A stretch of 64,000 nt of DNA, from NCBI GenBank assembly GCA_006176705.1, contig QRFJ01003331.1:80039-144038 (forward strand). The letters run 5' to 3'. The notes under the pieces were generated by a model that was not told the DNA's origin, did no database searches, and saw only the letters and a program-made list of their open reading frames with translations. Each line of letters begins with the position of its first letter. Position 1 is the stretch's first letter. This DNA comes from Cocos nucifera. Taxonomy: Eukaryota > Streptophyta > Magnoliopsida > Arecales > Arecaceae. The translations under genes were made by a program, and so were the position numbers. Positions 23,141-36,179 of this stretch are shown one piece after another.

Positions 23141-25015
23141 TTCATAGGGTACCCTAAGAAAACTAGGGGTTATTACTTCTATCTTGCTGAAGAACAAAAG
23201 ATGTTCATCAGCAATAGAGCAGTCTTTTTAGAAAAGGAGTTTCTTAGTCAAGGAACAGCTGCCTCTAATGTTGAACTTAATGAAGTTCGATGGGTGGAAG
23301 AATCGACACATTTTAGTAAACCTGTAGAACTGGATTTGATAAGATCAAACCCAGAGCCTATTGAAGTTGCACCAACAAGATTCGATAGAGTATCACATCA
23401 ATCGGATAGATACCATGGTTTATTGATTTGGGATGGTAATCCTATCAAACTCGATGAGAATGGTGAGGATCCGATCAGCTACATGGATGCCATGTAGAGG
23501 TCTAACTCCAATAAGTGGCTAGAAGCCATGAAATCCAAAATGGAGTCCATGAAAGGCAACAATATATGGACACTAGTTGATCCATCTGAAGGGGTAAAAT
23601 CCATTGGGTGTAAGTTGATTTTCAAAAAGAAAAGGGATGCAGATGGGAAGGTGGAGACCTATAAAGTCCATCTGGTTGCCAAGGGATATCGTCAATGTTA
23701 TGGTATTGACTATGATGAGATGTTTTCCCTGGTGGTAATGCTCAAATCTATTCGGATCATGCTTGCGATAGTGGCATATCTAGACTATGAGATCTGACAA
23801 ATGGATGTGAAAATAGCTTTCCTAAATGAAGAGCTGGATGAAGAGGTGTATATGATACAGCCTGAGGGTTTCACATCCACAGACGAGTCTAAGGTGTGTA
23901 AGCTTCAAAGATCCATCTATGGATTGAAGTAGGCATCATGAAGTTGGAACATGCATTTTGATAAAGTAATTAGAATGTATGGCTTCGTTAAGAATGGAGA
24001 AGAATTGTGCATGTATAAATGGGCTAATGGTTCTGTTGTTGTATTCCTTGTATTGTATGTAGATGACATTCTCTTAATCAAAAATGACATCCCTGCATTA
24101 CAGGGAATAAAGGTTTGGCTGTCGTCTTAATTCTCCATGAAGGATTTGGGAGAAACATCCTTCATTCTAGGAATAAAAATCTATAGAGATAGATCTAAAA
24201 GGTTACTTGGATTGTCCTAGTCTACGTACATTGATACTGTGTTGAAATGATTCAGTATGGAGAATTTCAAGAAGGGCTATCTCCCGTAGGCCATGGAATT
24301 TTGCTCTCCAAGAGGGATTGTCCGAAAACTCCTCAAGAGAGAGACCGTATGAGTAGAATACTATATACTTCGACTGTGGGTTCTATTATGTACGTCATGA
24401 TGTGTATGAGATCGGATGTGGCATACTCACTAGGGATAGTGAGTAGATACCAGTCTGATCCAGATGAGAATCACTGGAAGGTTGTAAAAATTATCCTTAA
24501 GTATTTAAGAAATACTAAGGACCAGTGGCTCATCTATGGAGATTTTGACTTCAAACTTGTAAGATATACTGATTTCAGTTTCTAGTCAGACAATGAAGAT
24601 AGCAAAAGTGTGTCAGGTTTTGTGTTTATCCTAAATGGTGGAGCGATCTACTGAAAGAGTTCCAAGCAGCACACTATAGTCGATTCTATATGTGAGGTGG
24701 AGTATGTCACAGCATTTGATGCTGCGAAGAAAGCTGTGTGGCTATGAAAGTTTATCAACGAGCTGGGAGTGGCATCCTCCTTGGATGGTCCAATTCTGCT
24801 ATACTGTGACAGCACTGGAGCCATAGCTCAAGCAAAGAAGCCGAAGGCATATTAGTGCACCAAACATATTCTATATCGCTACCACCTTATACGAGAGATC
24901 ATGGAGTAAGGTGACGTCGAGCTTCAAAAGATCAACGAAAAGGAGAACGTGGCCGACCCCTTTACTAAAGCTCTCAAAATCAAAGAGTTTGACAATTACA
25001 AATAGAAGATGGATA
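23140..25015 (+). pseudogene. Copia-A reverse transcriptase and RNase H remnant
   Basis: The linker after integrase (LNEVRWVEESTHFSKP, near 23278) leads into RT, readable from 23528 (IWTLVDPSEGVK, then KRDADGKVETYKVH, then GYRQCYGIDYDEMFS). YVDD is intact at 24056-24067. RNase H at 24590-25015 shows VEYVTAFDAAKKAVWL, CDSTGAIAQAK and NVADPFTKAL. Stops include a TGA for the conserved Trp after YEI near 23796 and TAA at 24128-24130, the codon shared by all four Copia copies. The enzyme is inactive; substrate in life would be the element's own RNA. Confidence 0.88.
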
Positions 25016-25043
25016 TTCAATATTGTTCTAAGTGGCTTTAGTC

Positions 25044-25054
25044 TAAGTGGGAGT
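25044..25054 (+). promoter_or_regulatory. Copia-A polypurine tract
   Basis: TAAGTGGGAGT immediately before the 3' LTR start TGTTTGAAAATG at 25055; plus-strand primer site. Confidence 0.75.
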
Positions 25055-27977
25055 TGTTTGAAAATGTATCCTAAAGCCAATCATCTAGATTGTAGATCGT
25101 TGAGCTAAATGTAATTATACTTGAATTATTAATGAATAAAATTATTCTTTTGGCATATTCATCACTTTGTACATCTTCCTATAATGAACTCTTCCATGAT
25201 GAAGTCCTCAGGACTATTTAGACTCGATAAAGGAGGATTTATCGTTTAGTCCATAAACATATTCGTGACCAAATAATTTGTTGTTATCCAGAATGACAAC
25301 GTATCGAGTATAGGTCGTTGTACGCCATAAGTGTTGGTTGTCCTCTTAACTAAGAAGTATGGAGATACTGTTATGGCATGCAGGTAAAGTGTAGGGGTAT
25401 ATTTCACTGAACGTGATCTAACTACGAAGCTCTCTACTGTCAAAAGTTGATCACGAAGGATATGATTATGAGTGTCTCTTAGATCTGAGATCACCATGGT
25501 GACCTGCAAGCAACTCACTATACTTAGGTACCTGACTATCTGAATTTCTAATTTAGTGACGGAAGGCTATTGGGTGCAACCAAGTACTTGGCTTGTCGGT
25601 GTGTGAGTCAAGATGGGATTGACCTCTCCAAGTGTTGGAGCAAGTGCATCACTATATTTCGATTTAGCAAATCGTCAGCTAGGGTAGTCCATATGATGGA
25701 CGCTAAATTTTAAAATACACTATGGATGAATTTTAGGATTGATAGTAAACCCTAAATTGTTCTTTTGAGCATCGAGGTCAAGGGGATGAATTATATGATA
25801 ACCATATGCCATAAGTTCATCAATGTTGCATTGCAATTATTTGACCTATCTGACGTCAGATATCATTGCTAGATGGTCACATCGATTGGTATAGAAAATT
25901 AGTTTTTATACTATTGACTTAGGATTCGAACCTATGGAGTCACACATAATAGGAGTTTCTACCTGATCTAATGGCTGATATTGAGTCTCGATGATCTATG
26001 ACTCTATGATCAAGAGTTCCACTGGACTGAAACTCTATGACCAAGAGTTTCATTAGACTGGGACTCTGAGTCCTTCATGTTTGGGACTCTCTGATCAAGA
26101 GTCTTGATGATTTGGGACTCTATGTTCAAGAGTCCCACTGGACTGGGACACTATGACCAAGAGTCCTAGTGGTCTAGAATGCTAAGTCCTACTCATTTAG
26201 GACTCTCTGATCAAGAGTCCCACTAGTCTGGGACTCTATGATCGTGAGTTCGATTCGTTTGGGATATTGGGTTTAAGAGTCCCACTGGTTTAGGACTCTT
26301 TAGGAGTTTCATGTTTATGGGACTCTGTTGCCCAGTAATCCATCCAATTTAGATTTAGATTTTTTTGAATGATTAATTAGTAATTCAATTACTAATTAGC
26401 TCAATTTGATTGAGTGGTGAGGACTCAATCAAGTTCAATTGAATTTAATTTGATTGGATTTGACCCAATCAGATCATGAGATGACCTAATCACTATGGAA
26501 GTTTTAACCCTGATTTGATTAAGACCTGATCCTAATTAATTTCTAATTTAATTAGAATTTTATTGGATTAGGCTAAGCCTAATTTGGTTGGATTTAACTA
26601 GATCTAATTGGATCTAGATTAATTGGTTTGGTTGAAACCAATTAGGACCAAGTCAAATGAAGTTTGAATTCAAACTCTCCCATGCGCCCACCATTTTTGA
26701 CTTTTCCACTCTCATTCTATGCCCAAAATTTTGTACGTAACTTTTCTATCACCCAAAAGGTTTTTGCACCCCCTCTCTTTTCTACTTTTGACCTGGTCCA
26801 AGGGTTGGACGGGTTCAAAGTAAGTTGAGTTTTGAATTCAACTTAGTTTGTTGGAGGTTGGAACCAATCCAAACTTATCTACTTCTCACACCCTCCCTTT
26901 TGTTTGTCAAATATTTTTTGAAGAAATAAAAGTGTGCACATGTAGAAGGAGAGTCCTTCTACATGTTAAACACATGGGAGGGGGCGTTGGATAAGGATAA
27001 GAGGCTCACTTGATTTTTAAAATCAAGTGAGTGGTTAAAACCTCCCAACCACTCAACCCTTATCTATTTCTATGCATTTTTCCCATGGTATTCATGTCAA
27101 TAAATTATGAGAATTTTTGTGCATGCATAAGAATGGGTTAGCATTATGTGGTAAAAATTTTAGAGTGATTGAGCAATAGTTTTGGGCAAAAAAATATCTC
27201 AGAGTGAAGATGAGCAGGGTTTTGCAACACTTTACTTTTCCCTCATGCCTCTCTTCTCTTCTGATTTTCACCTCTAATGATACTCAATTTTTAGATATAA
27301 TCTAAATATGGTTTATAGATATAAAAGTAATATTTCCATGAAAACTTGTTTCATAGAAAAACTCCACACAGAGAGGGCGTGATAGGATTTTCAGTGTGTT
27401 AAGGTTTTTAGACCGAGTGAAACCCTAGATTTAGGAATCTGGGTTTCGGTGGAGAGATCGAGTGCTATGAACATTGGATCGCTACCAAATTTGAAACACC
27501 TCTTCATCTTCCTTCAGTATTTATATTTTAATTTTTTTAAGTATCTAAAAAATTAGAAAGTACATGATCAATTGGATCGATCATAATCAGCCATTGAAGG
27601 CCCCCGCAATGAGCTAGCACTCCAGTGGGGCTAATCAGGACCAGGAGCTCCGTATGGACCAACCATAAAGGCTGAATATCTGTGTGGCTATGGTGTGACA
27701 CTAGAGCATTATCTGTTGGATTCAGATTATGGTAATTAGCTATCCGCGAAAAGGTATTATGTTCTGAACAGATAGTGTAGTAAAGAGTTTACTGTATAGT
27801 TTTATTTTTCGATCTATATGAATGCATGCATATTATGTTTAGATCCTTAGTGTAGGACTTAATATTTTAATATAATCAAAAATTAATTAATTAGATTAAT
27901 TAATTTTTTATTATATTTTAGCTATTTTTAAAAAAATTTTCAGAAGTAGCACTGAAAACCCTGCATTGCATCCTTCA
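25055..27977 (+). mobile_element. Copia-A 3' LTR
   Basis: Starts TGTTTGAAAATG, ends TGCATCCTTCA, followed by the TGGAC target duplication. Hairpin minisatellite at 25980-26330; palindrome AGTCCT-C-AGGACT at 25203-25215. Confidence 0.9.
25980..26330 (+). repeat. Hairpin minisatellite in the Copia-A 3' LTR
   Basis: Same array as at 17990-18330. A perfect unit GGGACTCT-N7-AGAGTCCC lies at 26114-26136 and a near copy around 26193. Confidence 0.75.
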
Positions 27978-27982
27978 TGGAC

Positions 27983-29792
27983 AACCTGATCAGAGTTGAC
28001 AGTTGAACTCTGAGGTGTCCTACAAGCATTCTAGTCAAGGAGATGAATTATATGGAAACTATATCTACATGGATTCTAAGGATGTTGTTCTACACATTCG
28101 ACCTATCCGATCGTTGGGTACCATTGCTAGATGGTTATTTCGATTGGTATAGAAATTTATTTTTGTACTACTGACTTAGATTAGGACCTATGAGATCACT
28201 TATATTAGATCTCATAATTTGATCGGATGGTTGATCAACGATTAAGAATCATTTTAGGATTAAACGATCAATATGATTGATGTTTAACCTAGCACAAGTA
28301 TTGCAGGAGGATCGATTAGCAATTCGATGCTAATTAGCTTAATTTGATTAAGCCAAAAGATTGAGATTAAGTCTAATTAAATATAATTTAATTATATTTA
28401 GTTTGAACTTGATTGGATCAAGTCCAATTGACTTATTGGATAAACCAAGTGCAAGAAAAACTAGTCCTAGTTCAACTAGGACTTGGGTCAACCCAATTTT
28501 TTAATTTAATTAAAAAAATAAATTAAAATTAAAATTAATTTAATCTAATTTAATTATATTCTTATTTGAGTTAATTTAATTTAAATAACTTGATTTTAAT
28601 TTAATTTGATTTGAAAAACCATGTTTGACCAAGTCATAGATGGAATCCTAGTGAAATTAGGATTGCACCTTGCACCACCTTAGCCATCCATGCCCCCATG
28701 CCTATTTTTTAGGAATTTTTTATAGAAATTCTCGTTCTCCTAATATTCATGCACACCCCCTCTCTTTCCCTTTCTCATATGGTAATTGGGTGGAGGACCA
28801 AGTCAAAGATGGAATTTGTTTTAATTTTGGATTCATTGAGATAAAGTCCTAACAAACCTAAACTCTTCCCAATAGGTGCCGCCCCCTCTCCCTATTATTT
28901 TATCTCTTATTCCACATGAGAAAGGCCCTCTTTTGTGCACCCCTCCTTGCTGGTACATGTCAAAAATATTGGAGAGGGGCACCCAAGAGTTGGGCGCCCC
29001 TTGACTTGCCCTATTTGACCTTTCCTTGTCTAGTATTTGACCTAGACAAGGACTCTTCTGTTTCTATATATATTGGATGAATTTTGGATTAAAATTTTTA
29101 TGAAATATAGACCATTAAGAGATATTTGAGGTGTACAAAAATCAGGAAGAGAGAACCTCTGGACATGGGGATTCCATAGACACCAAACTAGGTGTCTAGG
29201 TGAGAGAAAAGAGAAGAAGAAAAGGATCTTCTTCTAGGGCTATTTTGATTTTCTCTTCTCCTCCTCCTTTTGAGATTTCTTTAAGAGAGTCTCAAATTTG
29301 AAATCTCTATTGTTTATTCTAATATTTTGAAGAGTCCAAATCTCAAAGAAAAAAGTATCGAATCGATCGTCGAAGAGAGATCAGCACAGTACTAGCATGC
29401 TGTGCTGATTTCCTATATCAGGATCTCAGATCATGTTCGTGGGCTTGTATGGATGACTCCTGGAGGTCAGACACGTGTGTGGCTCATGACTTCATCCTCA
29501 AGCCTAGATCAGCAAGTTAGAATATCTAATTTGCTTAGGTATCAGATCTAATCTATTATTCTATAGCTACATTAGATGTAGTATTGTAGCATGTTGATGA
29601 GATCAACATATTAAACTTTTCTTTGTATTTTAATTTTTGATTTAATATCATACCTTGATCATGTAATAAATCTTAGATCTAGAATATTTTTATATTTATT
29701 TAAATAAATATTTAATTTATTTAAGTCTTTCACTGAATGATCTTGAAAAAGTTTAAAGATCTATTCGTGAAATCCGAGATCTGATTCCTTCA
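27983..29792 (+). mobile_element. Copia-B LTR 1, segment 3
   Basis: Continues AACCTGATCAGAGTTGACAG after the Copia-A insertion and ends ATTCCTTCA next to a primer-binding site. Contains the unoccupied Tat target GGATC at 28309-28313 and a TATA-like run CTATATATATTGG at 29064-29075, which would be the LTR promoter. The last part resembles the ends of the other Copia LTRs (CAGATCTAATC, TTAGATCTAGAAT). Confidence 0.88.
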
Positions 29793-29794
29793 AT

Positions 29795-29806
29795 TGGTAT
29801 CAGAGC
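29795..29806 (+). promoter_or_regulatory. Copia-B primer-binding site, internal copy 1
   Basis: TGGTATCAGAGC two bases after the LTR end at 29792; Met-tRNA primer site. Confidence 0.88.
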
Positions 29807-31740
29807 CTAGGTTCTTATTACATGATTTTCTTGAGCATGTTTAGATTATTTATTGAATTAGATTTAATTTATAATCTAATTATTAAATTTAAAATTAAAA
29901 ATTTAGATCTCATGAACTGCTATAAGGTTGTCCTGTTGTAAGGTTTATCCCTTACAGTGAAAAGGTTATCCTAGTTCATGATGATCTATTTCTAATCATA
30001 AATTTATTAGATTTAATCTAATTTTATTTATAATTTAGTATATTTAAAATAGTTTTAGATCTAAAAATAAAGTTTTTAGATTGCACAAACTACTATAAGG
30101 TTTTTCTGCTGTAAGATTTTTCCCTTATAGTGAAAAGATTGTCCTAGTACGTGCTGATCTAAAATATTGATCATAAAATTTTAAATTAGATCTAAAAAAT
30201 TTTATGATCTAATTAAAAATATTTTAATCTAATTTTAGTCATCATAAATATGTTAGATTTGATCTAAGTTGATTTATGATTGATTGGTATTGAAATTATT
30301 TCAATTACATGAACCTGTTTAGATTAGATCTAAAGTAGATTCATGTTTATATTACTTGCATTTTGATTATGAATCAAACATGCAACTTGATTGATAAAAT
30401 AATATTATAAAAATATTTTATAAATATAAAAATTATTTTTGAAAAGTCGAACCCCAACCCTCAGTCCAAAACTTAATTAGGAATTAAGAAGTTATTTGAT
30501 TAGGATCTAGGATTGTAAATTAAAGATCCTAAGACACGAATCATAACACATTAGGTTAAATAGGTTAGTGAAGATTAGGTCTATTAATTGGGCTAGACCT
30601 AGGATTAGATTAAAGAATAGACTTAATTAAAGAATTGACTAAATCTAATCAATTATTATCTTAGATTAGGTCAAGGATTCTCTAGATCAATTACAATAGT
30701 TGTAGTTGGTCAAAACCATGTCTTTAACGAGACCCAAGATGGACTTGATTTTTGGCTACGAGGTCTAGCATGAACTGTTAGATTGATCTGATTGAAACTA
30801 ATTAAATCAGTTGATGTCTAAGATAAGCCAGATGGTCTTTAATTGGCAGCCTGCTTTTCTGGCCATTTTTAATGGTGTTTAAGGCAAGCTTTGGCAGACC
30901 CTCCCACTGATCGAACTTACCTGGCCTCTTGGTGAAATTATATTTTGATCAGATCAGTTGACTATTTGAGCTGACCCATGTCAGCTAAGTAAATCAGTAT
31001 GACTGATTTAGGTGCTCCTTGACCAGCCTATTAATGGTCTCCCTTATCTGACTTGGTGAAGTCAGTAGAAGAATCATGATAAGCTGGTTCATTTGACCCT
31101 CTTTTTCTAAATCAAATCAATTAAATCCTCTAAAATTATTAGTTCCATAAAATGAAATAGTTATGGTGATAACTAGATTATAGTCTCCCATTAAGTAGAT
31201 GATAATGGGTTCATTAGTTGGATAATCACTATCCGCTAATGAAATTATCATTCATAATATGATTTCTTGGATGCACCTCTCTAAATTATGGTTAAATTGA
31301 CCAACCATAGTTGGGCTTAATCATTCATTAGTTAGATGGATCAAGTATAATCATGTTAATAGTTGGACCTAATCAAGACTTTCAGTAGAGGCCCTAGCCT
31401 ACTTTAAAGATACCTGAGGCAAAATTAAATTACTAAAAATTATTTGAAGAAATAATTGATTATGAACCTATCCTTAGATGTACATGGGTTGACCAACCAT
31501 AGTTGGGCTTGTGTGTAGTCTATGTGGGTTCTAGTACCTACTAAGGAGTTAGGATAATTCTTCAAATTGAAGGTAGACTCTACCAGTTCGAATAAAATAA
31601 TGGAAGACCTTTTGATTAAAGTCCAAATTTTTAGGTTTAATGAATCACTTACTAATTAGGCTTTTGGTTCTCCTTTATGTAGTTAAACCCAAACCATAGT
31701 TGCTCCATTCACTATTGACAGTGACTAGCTTATGGGACCC
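29807..31740 (+). other. Copia-B leader, copy 1, without recognisable gag
   Basis: AT-rich and stop-rich. Contains two copies of a motif block about 170 bp apart; the first forms a perfect hairpin TGTAAGG-N6-CCTTACA (29937-29956), the second is weaker (30110-30129). Shares colinear blocks with the Copia-A leader. Confidence 0.6.
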
Positions 31741-31839
31741 AACTTCGATAATAAGTATCGAAAGTTAAATATTGTTCAGCAGCACGAAGTGGTTCATACT
31801 GAGGCCTCTATACCCAATTTAAACATAAGGTCCAAGAAT

Positions 31840-33330
31840 AACCTAGATTAGGCAGAGTGCTTCCATTATAAGAAGCAGGGGTATTAAGAAGCAGGGGTAT
31901 TAGAAGAGGAATTATCTTCAGTGTCATGATTTCCATGACCACAATAGGTTGAATAAGAGAGATGAGCAAATAGTTGCTGATCAAGGATGTTATATGATAA
32001 TACCTTATAATTTTTTCTATTTGTGATACTGCTATATGGATATTGGATATCGAAAGTCTAGTCCATATTTGCAATACGTTGTGAGGACTTCAAATTTATA
32101 GAAGATTTGAGAATAATGAGTGATTCCTGAATGTTGGAGATGGAAGGTCTATTCCAGTTCTAGCTATGAGAATAGTTCAACTTATTCTTAATACTAATAT
32201 CATTTCTTTAAATGAATGTCATTATTGTCCTTTCTTTCTGATGAATATAATCTTTGTTAGTCTTTTGGCCAAAGATGGTTATCATTTATCTATAAAGTGA
32301 AATTATTATGACGTCATTATGAATAATGTTACAATAATGCAAGGATAACAAAGAAATGGTATTTATATTTTATCATAGCCTGTGAGTGTAATGTACACTT
32401 CTAGAAAAATATCCTAGATTGGATAATGTCTATGATATCTACCTATGGCATTGTAGACTAGGTCACATTAACAAGAACAGGATAAACAGATTGACCTAAG
32501 AGGGAATCCTCAAAGTTGGTGATTGTGAATCACTTCCAACTTGTGAGTTCTATCTTCTTGAAAAAATAACCAAGTCATCTTTTACTGAAAAAGGTGAGAG
32601 AGCTACTGAGCTCTTAGGTCTAGTACATACTGATGTATGTGGACCAATGAGTACTAATGATAGAGGTGGATATTTCTACTTCATCACTTTCATAGATGAT
32701 CTATCCAGGTACAGATATGTTTATGTGATAAAACATAAGTCGAATTCATTTGAAATATTCAAAAGATTCCAAAGTAAAGTAGAAAAATAAACTAAAAGGA
32801 GTATTAAAACTCTTCGATCGGATCAAAGAGGTAAATATCTATCCAGTGAGTTCTTGACATATCTAGGAGAGAATGGGATTCTCTCATAGTGGACTCCTCT
32901 TGGCACACCATAGCATAATGGTGTATCGGAAAGGAGAAATTGAACCTTATTGGACATGGTTCGATCCATGATGGAGTTTACTAGTCTGTCTATTTCATTT
33001 TGGAGTTATGCTCTTGAGACTGCATGTTATATATTGAACAATGTACCAAGTAAATCTATCACAAAGACTCCATATGAGATATGGACTGAGCGTAGGCCTA
33101 CACTCTCTCACCTACGAGTTTAGAATTGTCCGGCCTATATCAAATATTTGCATACAGATAAGCTTGGACCTTAGTCTGATAAGTGTGTATTTATAGGATA
33201 TCCTAAAGAAAGTAAGGGTTACTATTTCTACCCTGCTAAAGAACAAAAGATGTTCGTCAGTCTTAAGACAATCTTTTTAGAAAAAAATTTCTTCGTGAAA
33301 GAACTATTGCCTTTAAGGTTGAACTTGATG
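31840..33330 (+). pseudogene. Copia-B copy 1: zinc-knuckle end of gag, protease and integrase remnant
   Basis: AECFHYKKQGY near 31855 is a gag zinc knuckle (CxxC with the second Cys changed to Tyr), interrupted by a 16-bp tandem duplication at 31871-31902. Protease active-site region near 32040 reads WILDIESLVHICN, lacking the Thr/Ser and Gly of the motif. Integrase zinc region at 32445-32570 (LWHCRLGHINKNR, TCEFYLLEK). The rve core shows the three acidic positions: HTDVCGPM near 32625, LRSDQRG near 32814 and SERRN near 32930. Stops occur at ILS-stop-W (32887) and in VRV (33122). Followed by the family-typical GYPKESKGYYFY. Confidence 0.85.
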
Positions 33331-33339
33331 AAGTTCAAC

Positions 33340-35083
33340 AAGTAGAAAAATTGACACCTATAACTGAACCTAAGTCGAAGTTGATTAGATCAGATCTAGA
33401 GCCTAGTGTACCTATATCATTAAGACGATCTGATAGAGTACCGCATCATTCGGATAGATACTATAATTTTTTGATCCAAGATGGTGATCCCATCGAACTC
33501 GATAAGAATGATGAGGATACGATCACCAATATGGATACAATGCAAAGACCTGATTTTGAGAAATGGCATGAAGCCCTGAAGTCCAAAATGGATGTCATGA
33601 AGGTCAATGATGTGTAGACATTGGTTGACCCACCCGAAGGGGTTAAACTCATTGGATGCAAATGGGTCTTCAAAAAGAAAAGGGGCACAGACAAAAAGGT
33701 GGAGACCGTAAAGCCCGTCTGATTATCAAGGGGTATCGTCAACGTTATGATATTGACTATGATGAGACATTTTTTCCTATGGCAATGCTCAAATCCATTC
33801 GGATTATGCTTACGATTGCTGTCCATCTGGACTATGAGATCTATCAGATGGATGTGATGATAGCTTTTCTGAACGGAGAGTTGACTGAAGAGGTGTATAT
33901 GATACAACCTGAGGGATTCACATCAACAAATGAGTCCAAGGTATATAGGCTTCAGAGATCCATTTATGGACTAAAGCAGGCATCTCAGAGTTGGAACATG
34001 CATTTTGATAAAGTGATCAAAACGTATGGCCTCATTAAAAATGAAGAAGAACCCTGCATTTACAAATAAACAAATGGTCCAGTAGTAGTATCCTTGTCTT
34101 ATACATGGATGACATTCTCTTAATCGAAAATGACATTCCCATACTGCAGGGAACAAAAGTCTGGTTGTCATCATAATTCTCCATGAAAAACTTAGGTGAA
34201 GCATCCTACATCCTAGGGATGATGATCTATAGGGATAGATCTAAAAGGATGCTTGGGTTATCCCAGTCTACGTACATAGATACTGTGCTGAAGAGGTTCA
34301 GCATGGAGAATTCCAAAAAGGGCTATCTCTCGATAGGCCATGGAATTTCTCTCTAAGAAGGATTGTCCAACAACTCCTAAAGAGAGAGAGTGTATGAGTA
34401 GAGTCCCATATGCTTCGATAGTGGGATCTATCATGTACGTCATGAATGTACGAGACTAGACGTGGCATACTCACTAGGAGTAGTGAGTAGATACCAGTCT
34501 GATCCAGGAGAAAATCACTGAAAAGTGGTTAAATTCATACTTAAGTATTTGAGAAATACTAAGGACCAATGGTTGGTATATGGTGAGTTAGATCTGAAAT
34601 TTATGAGATTTACAAACTCCAGCTTTTAATCTGATCATGATGACAGTAAAAGCATGTCGGGATACATCTTTACTCTAAATGATAGAGCTATCTGCTAGAA
34701 GAGTTCCAAGCAGCATACTGTGGCAAACTCTATTTGTGAAATAGAGTACATCGCAGCATCAGATGCCATGAAGGAAGCTGTGTGGCTGAGAAAGTTTATC
34801 ACTGAGCTCGGAGTAGCACCCTCCCTTAATGGTCTGGTCCTACTCTAATGTGACAGCACTAGTGCCATTGCTCGGTGAAAGAACCGAAGGCACACCAGTG
34901 AACAAAGTACATTCTACGCCGCTTCCACTTGATCTCAGAGATCATTGATAGAGGTGACATTGACCTTCAGAAGATTGACGAAAAGAAGAACCTGGCCAAC
35001 CCCTCTACTAAAGCCCTAGCGGTAAAGGTGTTCGACAACCACAAGTCAAAGATGGGTATTAGATACTATGCCGAGTGGCTTTA
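33340..35083 (+). pseudogene. Copia-B copy 1: reverse transcriptase and RNase H remnant
   Basis: Open stretch 33351-33617 is the pre-RT linker. A frameshift near 33700 moves RT to the frame starting at 33656, readable through YRQRYDIDYDETFFPM, DYEIYQMDVMIAFLNGE and IYGLKQASQSWNM. The catalytic motif at 34102-34113 reads YMDD and lies after a further frame change. TAA at 34174-34176 is the stop shared by all Copia copies here. RNase H at 34690-35080 is broken early but ends with DLQKIDEKKNLANPSTKAL. Confidence 0.85.
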
Positions 35084-35086
35084 GGA

Positions 35087-35097
35087 TAAGTGGGAGT
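35087..35097 (+). promoter_or_regulatory. Copia-B polypurine tract, copy 1
   Basis: TAAGTGGGAGT just before LTR 2 start TGTTGAAAAATG at 35098. Confidence 0.75.
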
Positions 35098-36078
35098 TGT
35101 TGAAAAATGTATCCCAAAGTCAATCATCAGCCTATTGACGGTTGAGCTATATTGTATCTATAATTGACTCATTAATAAATAAAATATATTTTTTTCATTT
35201 TTTATCGTAAAGTTTTCATCTTCTAATAAACTCCATTATTGTGATGAAGTCCTTAGGACTATTTAGCTTCGATAAAGAGAGGATTATCGATTAGTCCTTA
35301 AATCTATTCACGATCAAATGATAGGCTATTAATTAGGATGACAGCATCTATCAAGCATAGATTATTGTATGCCATATAGGTTGGTTGTCCTCTTAACCAA
35401 GGAGTGTGGAGACACTGATATGGCATATAGGTGAGATTTATGGGTACATCATCATTGAACATGACCAACTCTAAATCATTCTGTTATCAAGAATGTCTCT
35501 AATGGGATATAGGTATAAATGTCCCTTAGATCTGAGATTATCTCAGTGACTTGCAAGCAACTCACTATGCTTTGGTACTGGACTAACTGAATTTCTAATT
35601 CAGTAATGAGAGACTTCTGGGCATAGTCAAGTACTTGTGAAGTCAGAGTATGATCAAGATGGAATTGACCACTCCAAGAGTTTGAGAATAAATTTTGGCC
35701 AGGGTAATCAATCAGATGGATTTGGTATTTTGAAATACAATATGGACAACCTGATCAGAGTTGACATTTGAACTCTGAGGTGTCTTACGAGCATTTTAGT
35801 CAAGAGGATGAATTATGTGGAAACTATATCCACATGAATTTTAAGGATGTTGTTCTACACATTCGACCTATCCGATCGTTGGGTACCATTGCTAGATGGT
35901 TACATCGATTGGTACAAAAATTTATTTCTATACTATCGGCTTAGGTTCGAACCTATGAGGTTACATATATTAGAGCTCACGATCCAATCGGATGGTTGAT
36001 CAATGATTAAAAATCATTCTAGTGTTAAACGATCAATATGATTGATGTTTAACCTAACGCAAGTATTGCAGAAGGATC
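35098..36078 (+). mobile_element. Copia-B LTR 2, segment 1
   Basis: Begins TGTTGAAAAATGTATCCC. Carries the unoccupied targets of Athila-like element 1 (GGATG, 35336-35340) and of Copia-A (TGGAC near 35743), and the palindrome AGTCCT-T-AGGACT at 35248-35260. Stops at GCAGAAGGATC, the left target copy of the Tat element. Confidence 0.9.
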
Positions 36079-36179
36079 TGTTGGGGATAAACCTCGCTCC
36101 TATCGAAGTCCAGTCTGATGCTTAGCCTAATACAGTCGGTAATCATGGAAGAGCTTTAATCAAAAATTCTCCCCTCAGT

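Larger units (their letters stand above)
17065..27977 (+). mobile_element. Full-length Copia-A element
   Basis: 10.9 kb with LTRs of 2921 and 2923 bp, a Met-tRNA primer-binding site, a degenerate pol in protease, integrase, RT, RNase H order and a polypurine tract. Perfect 5-bp target-site duplication TGGAC at 17060-17064 and 27978-27982. The empty site is visible in the other Copia-B LTRs (ATATGGACAACCTG at 35740 and 62653). Over the first ~350 bp the two LTRs differ at roughly one base in ten, mostly transitions, so the insertion is old. LTRs are long for Copia. Confidence 0.92.
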
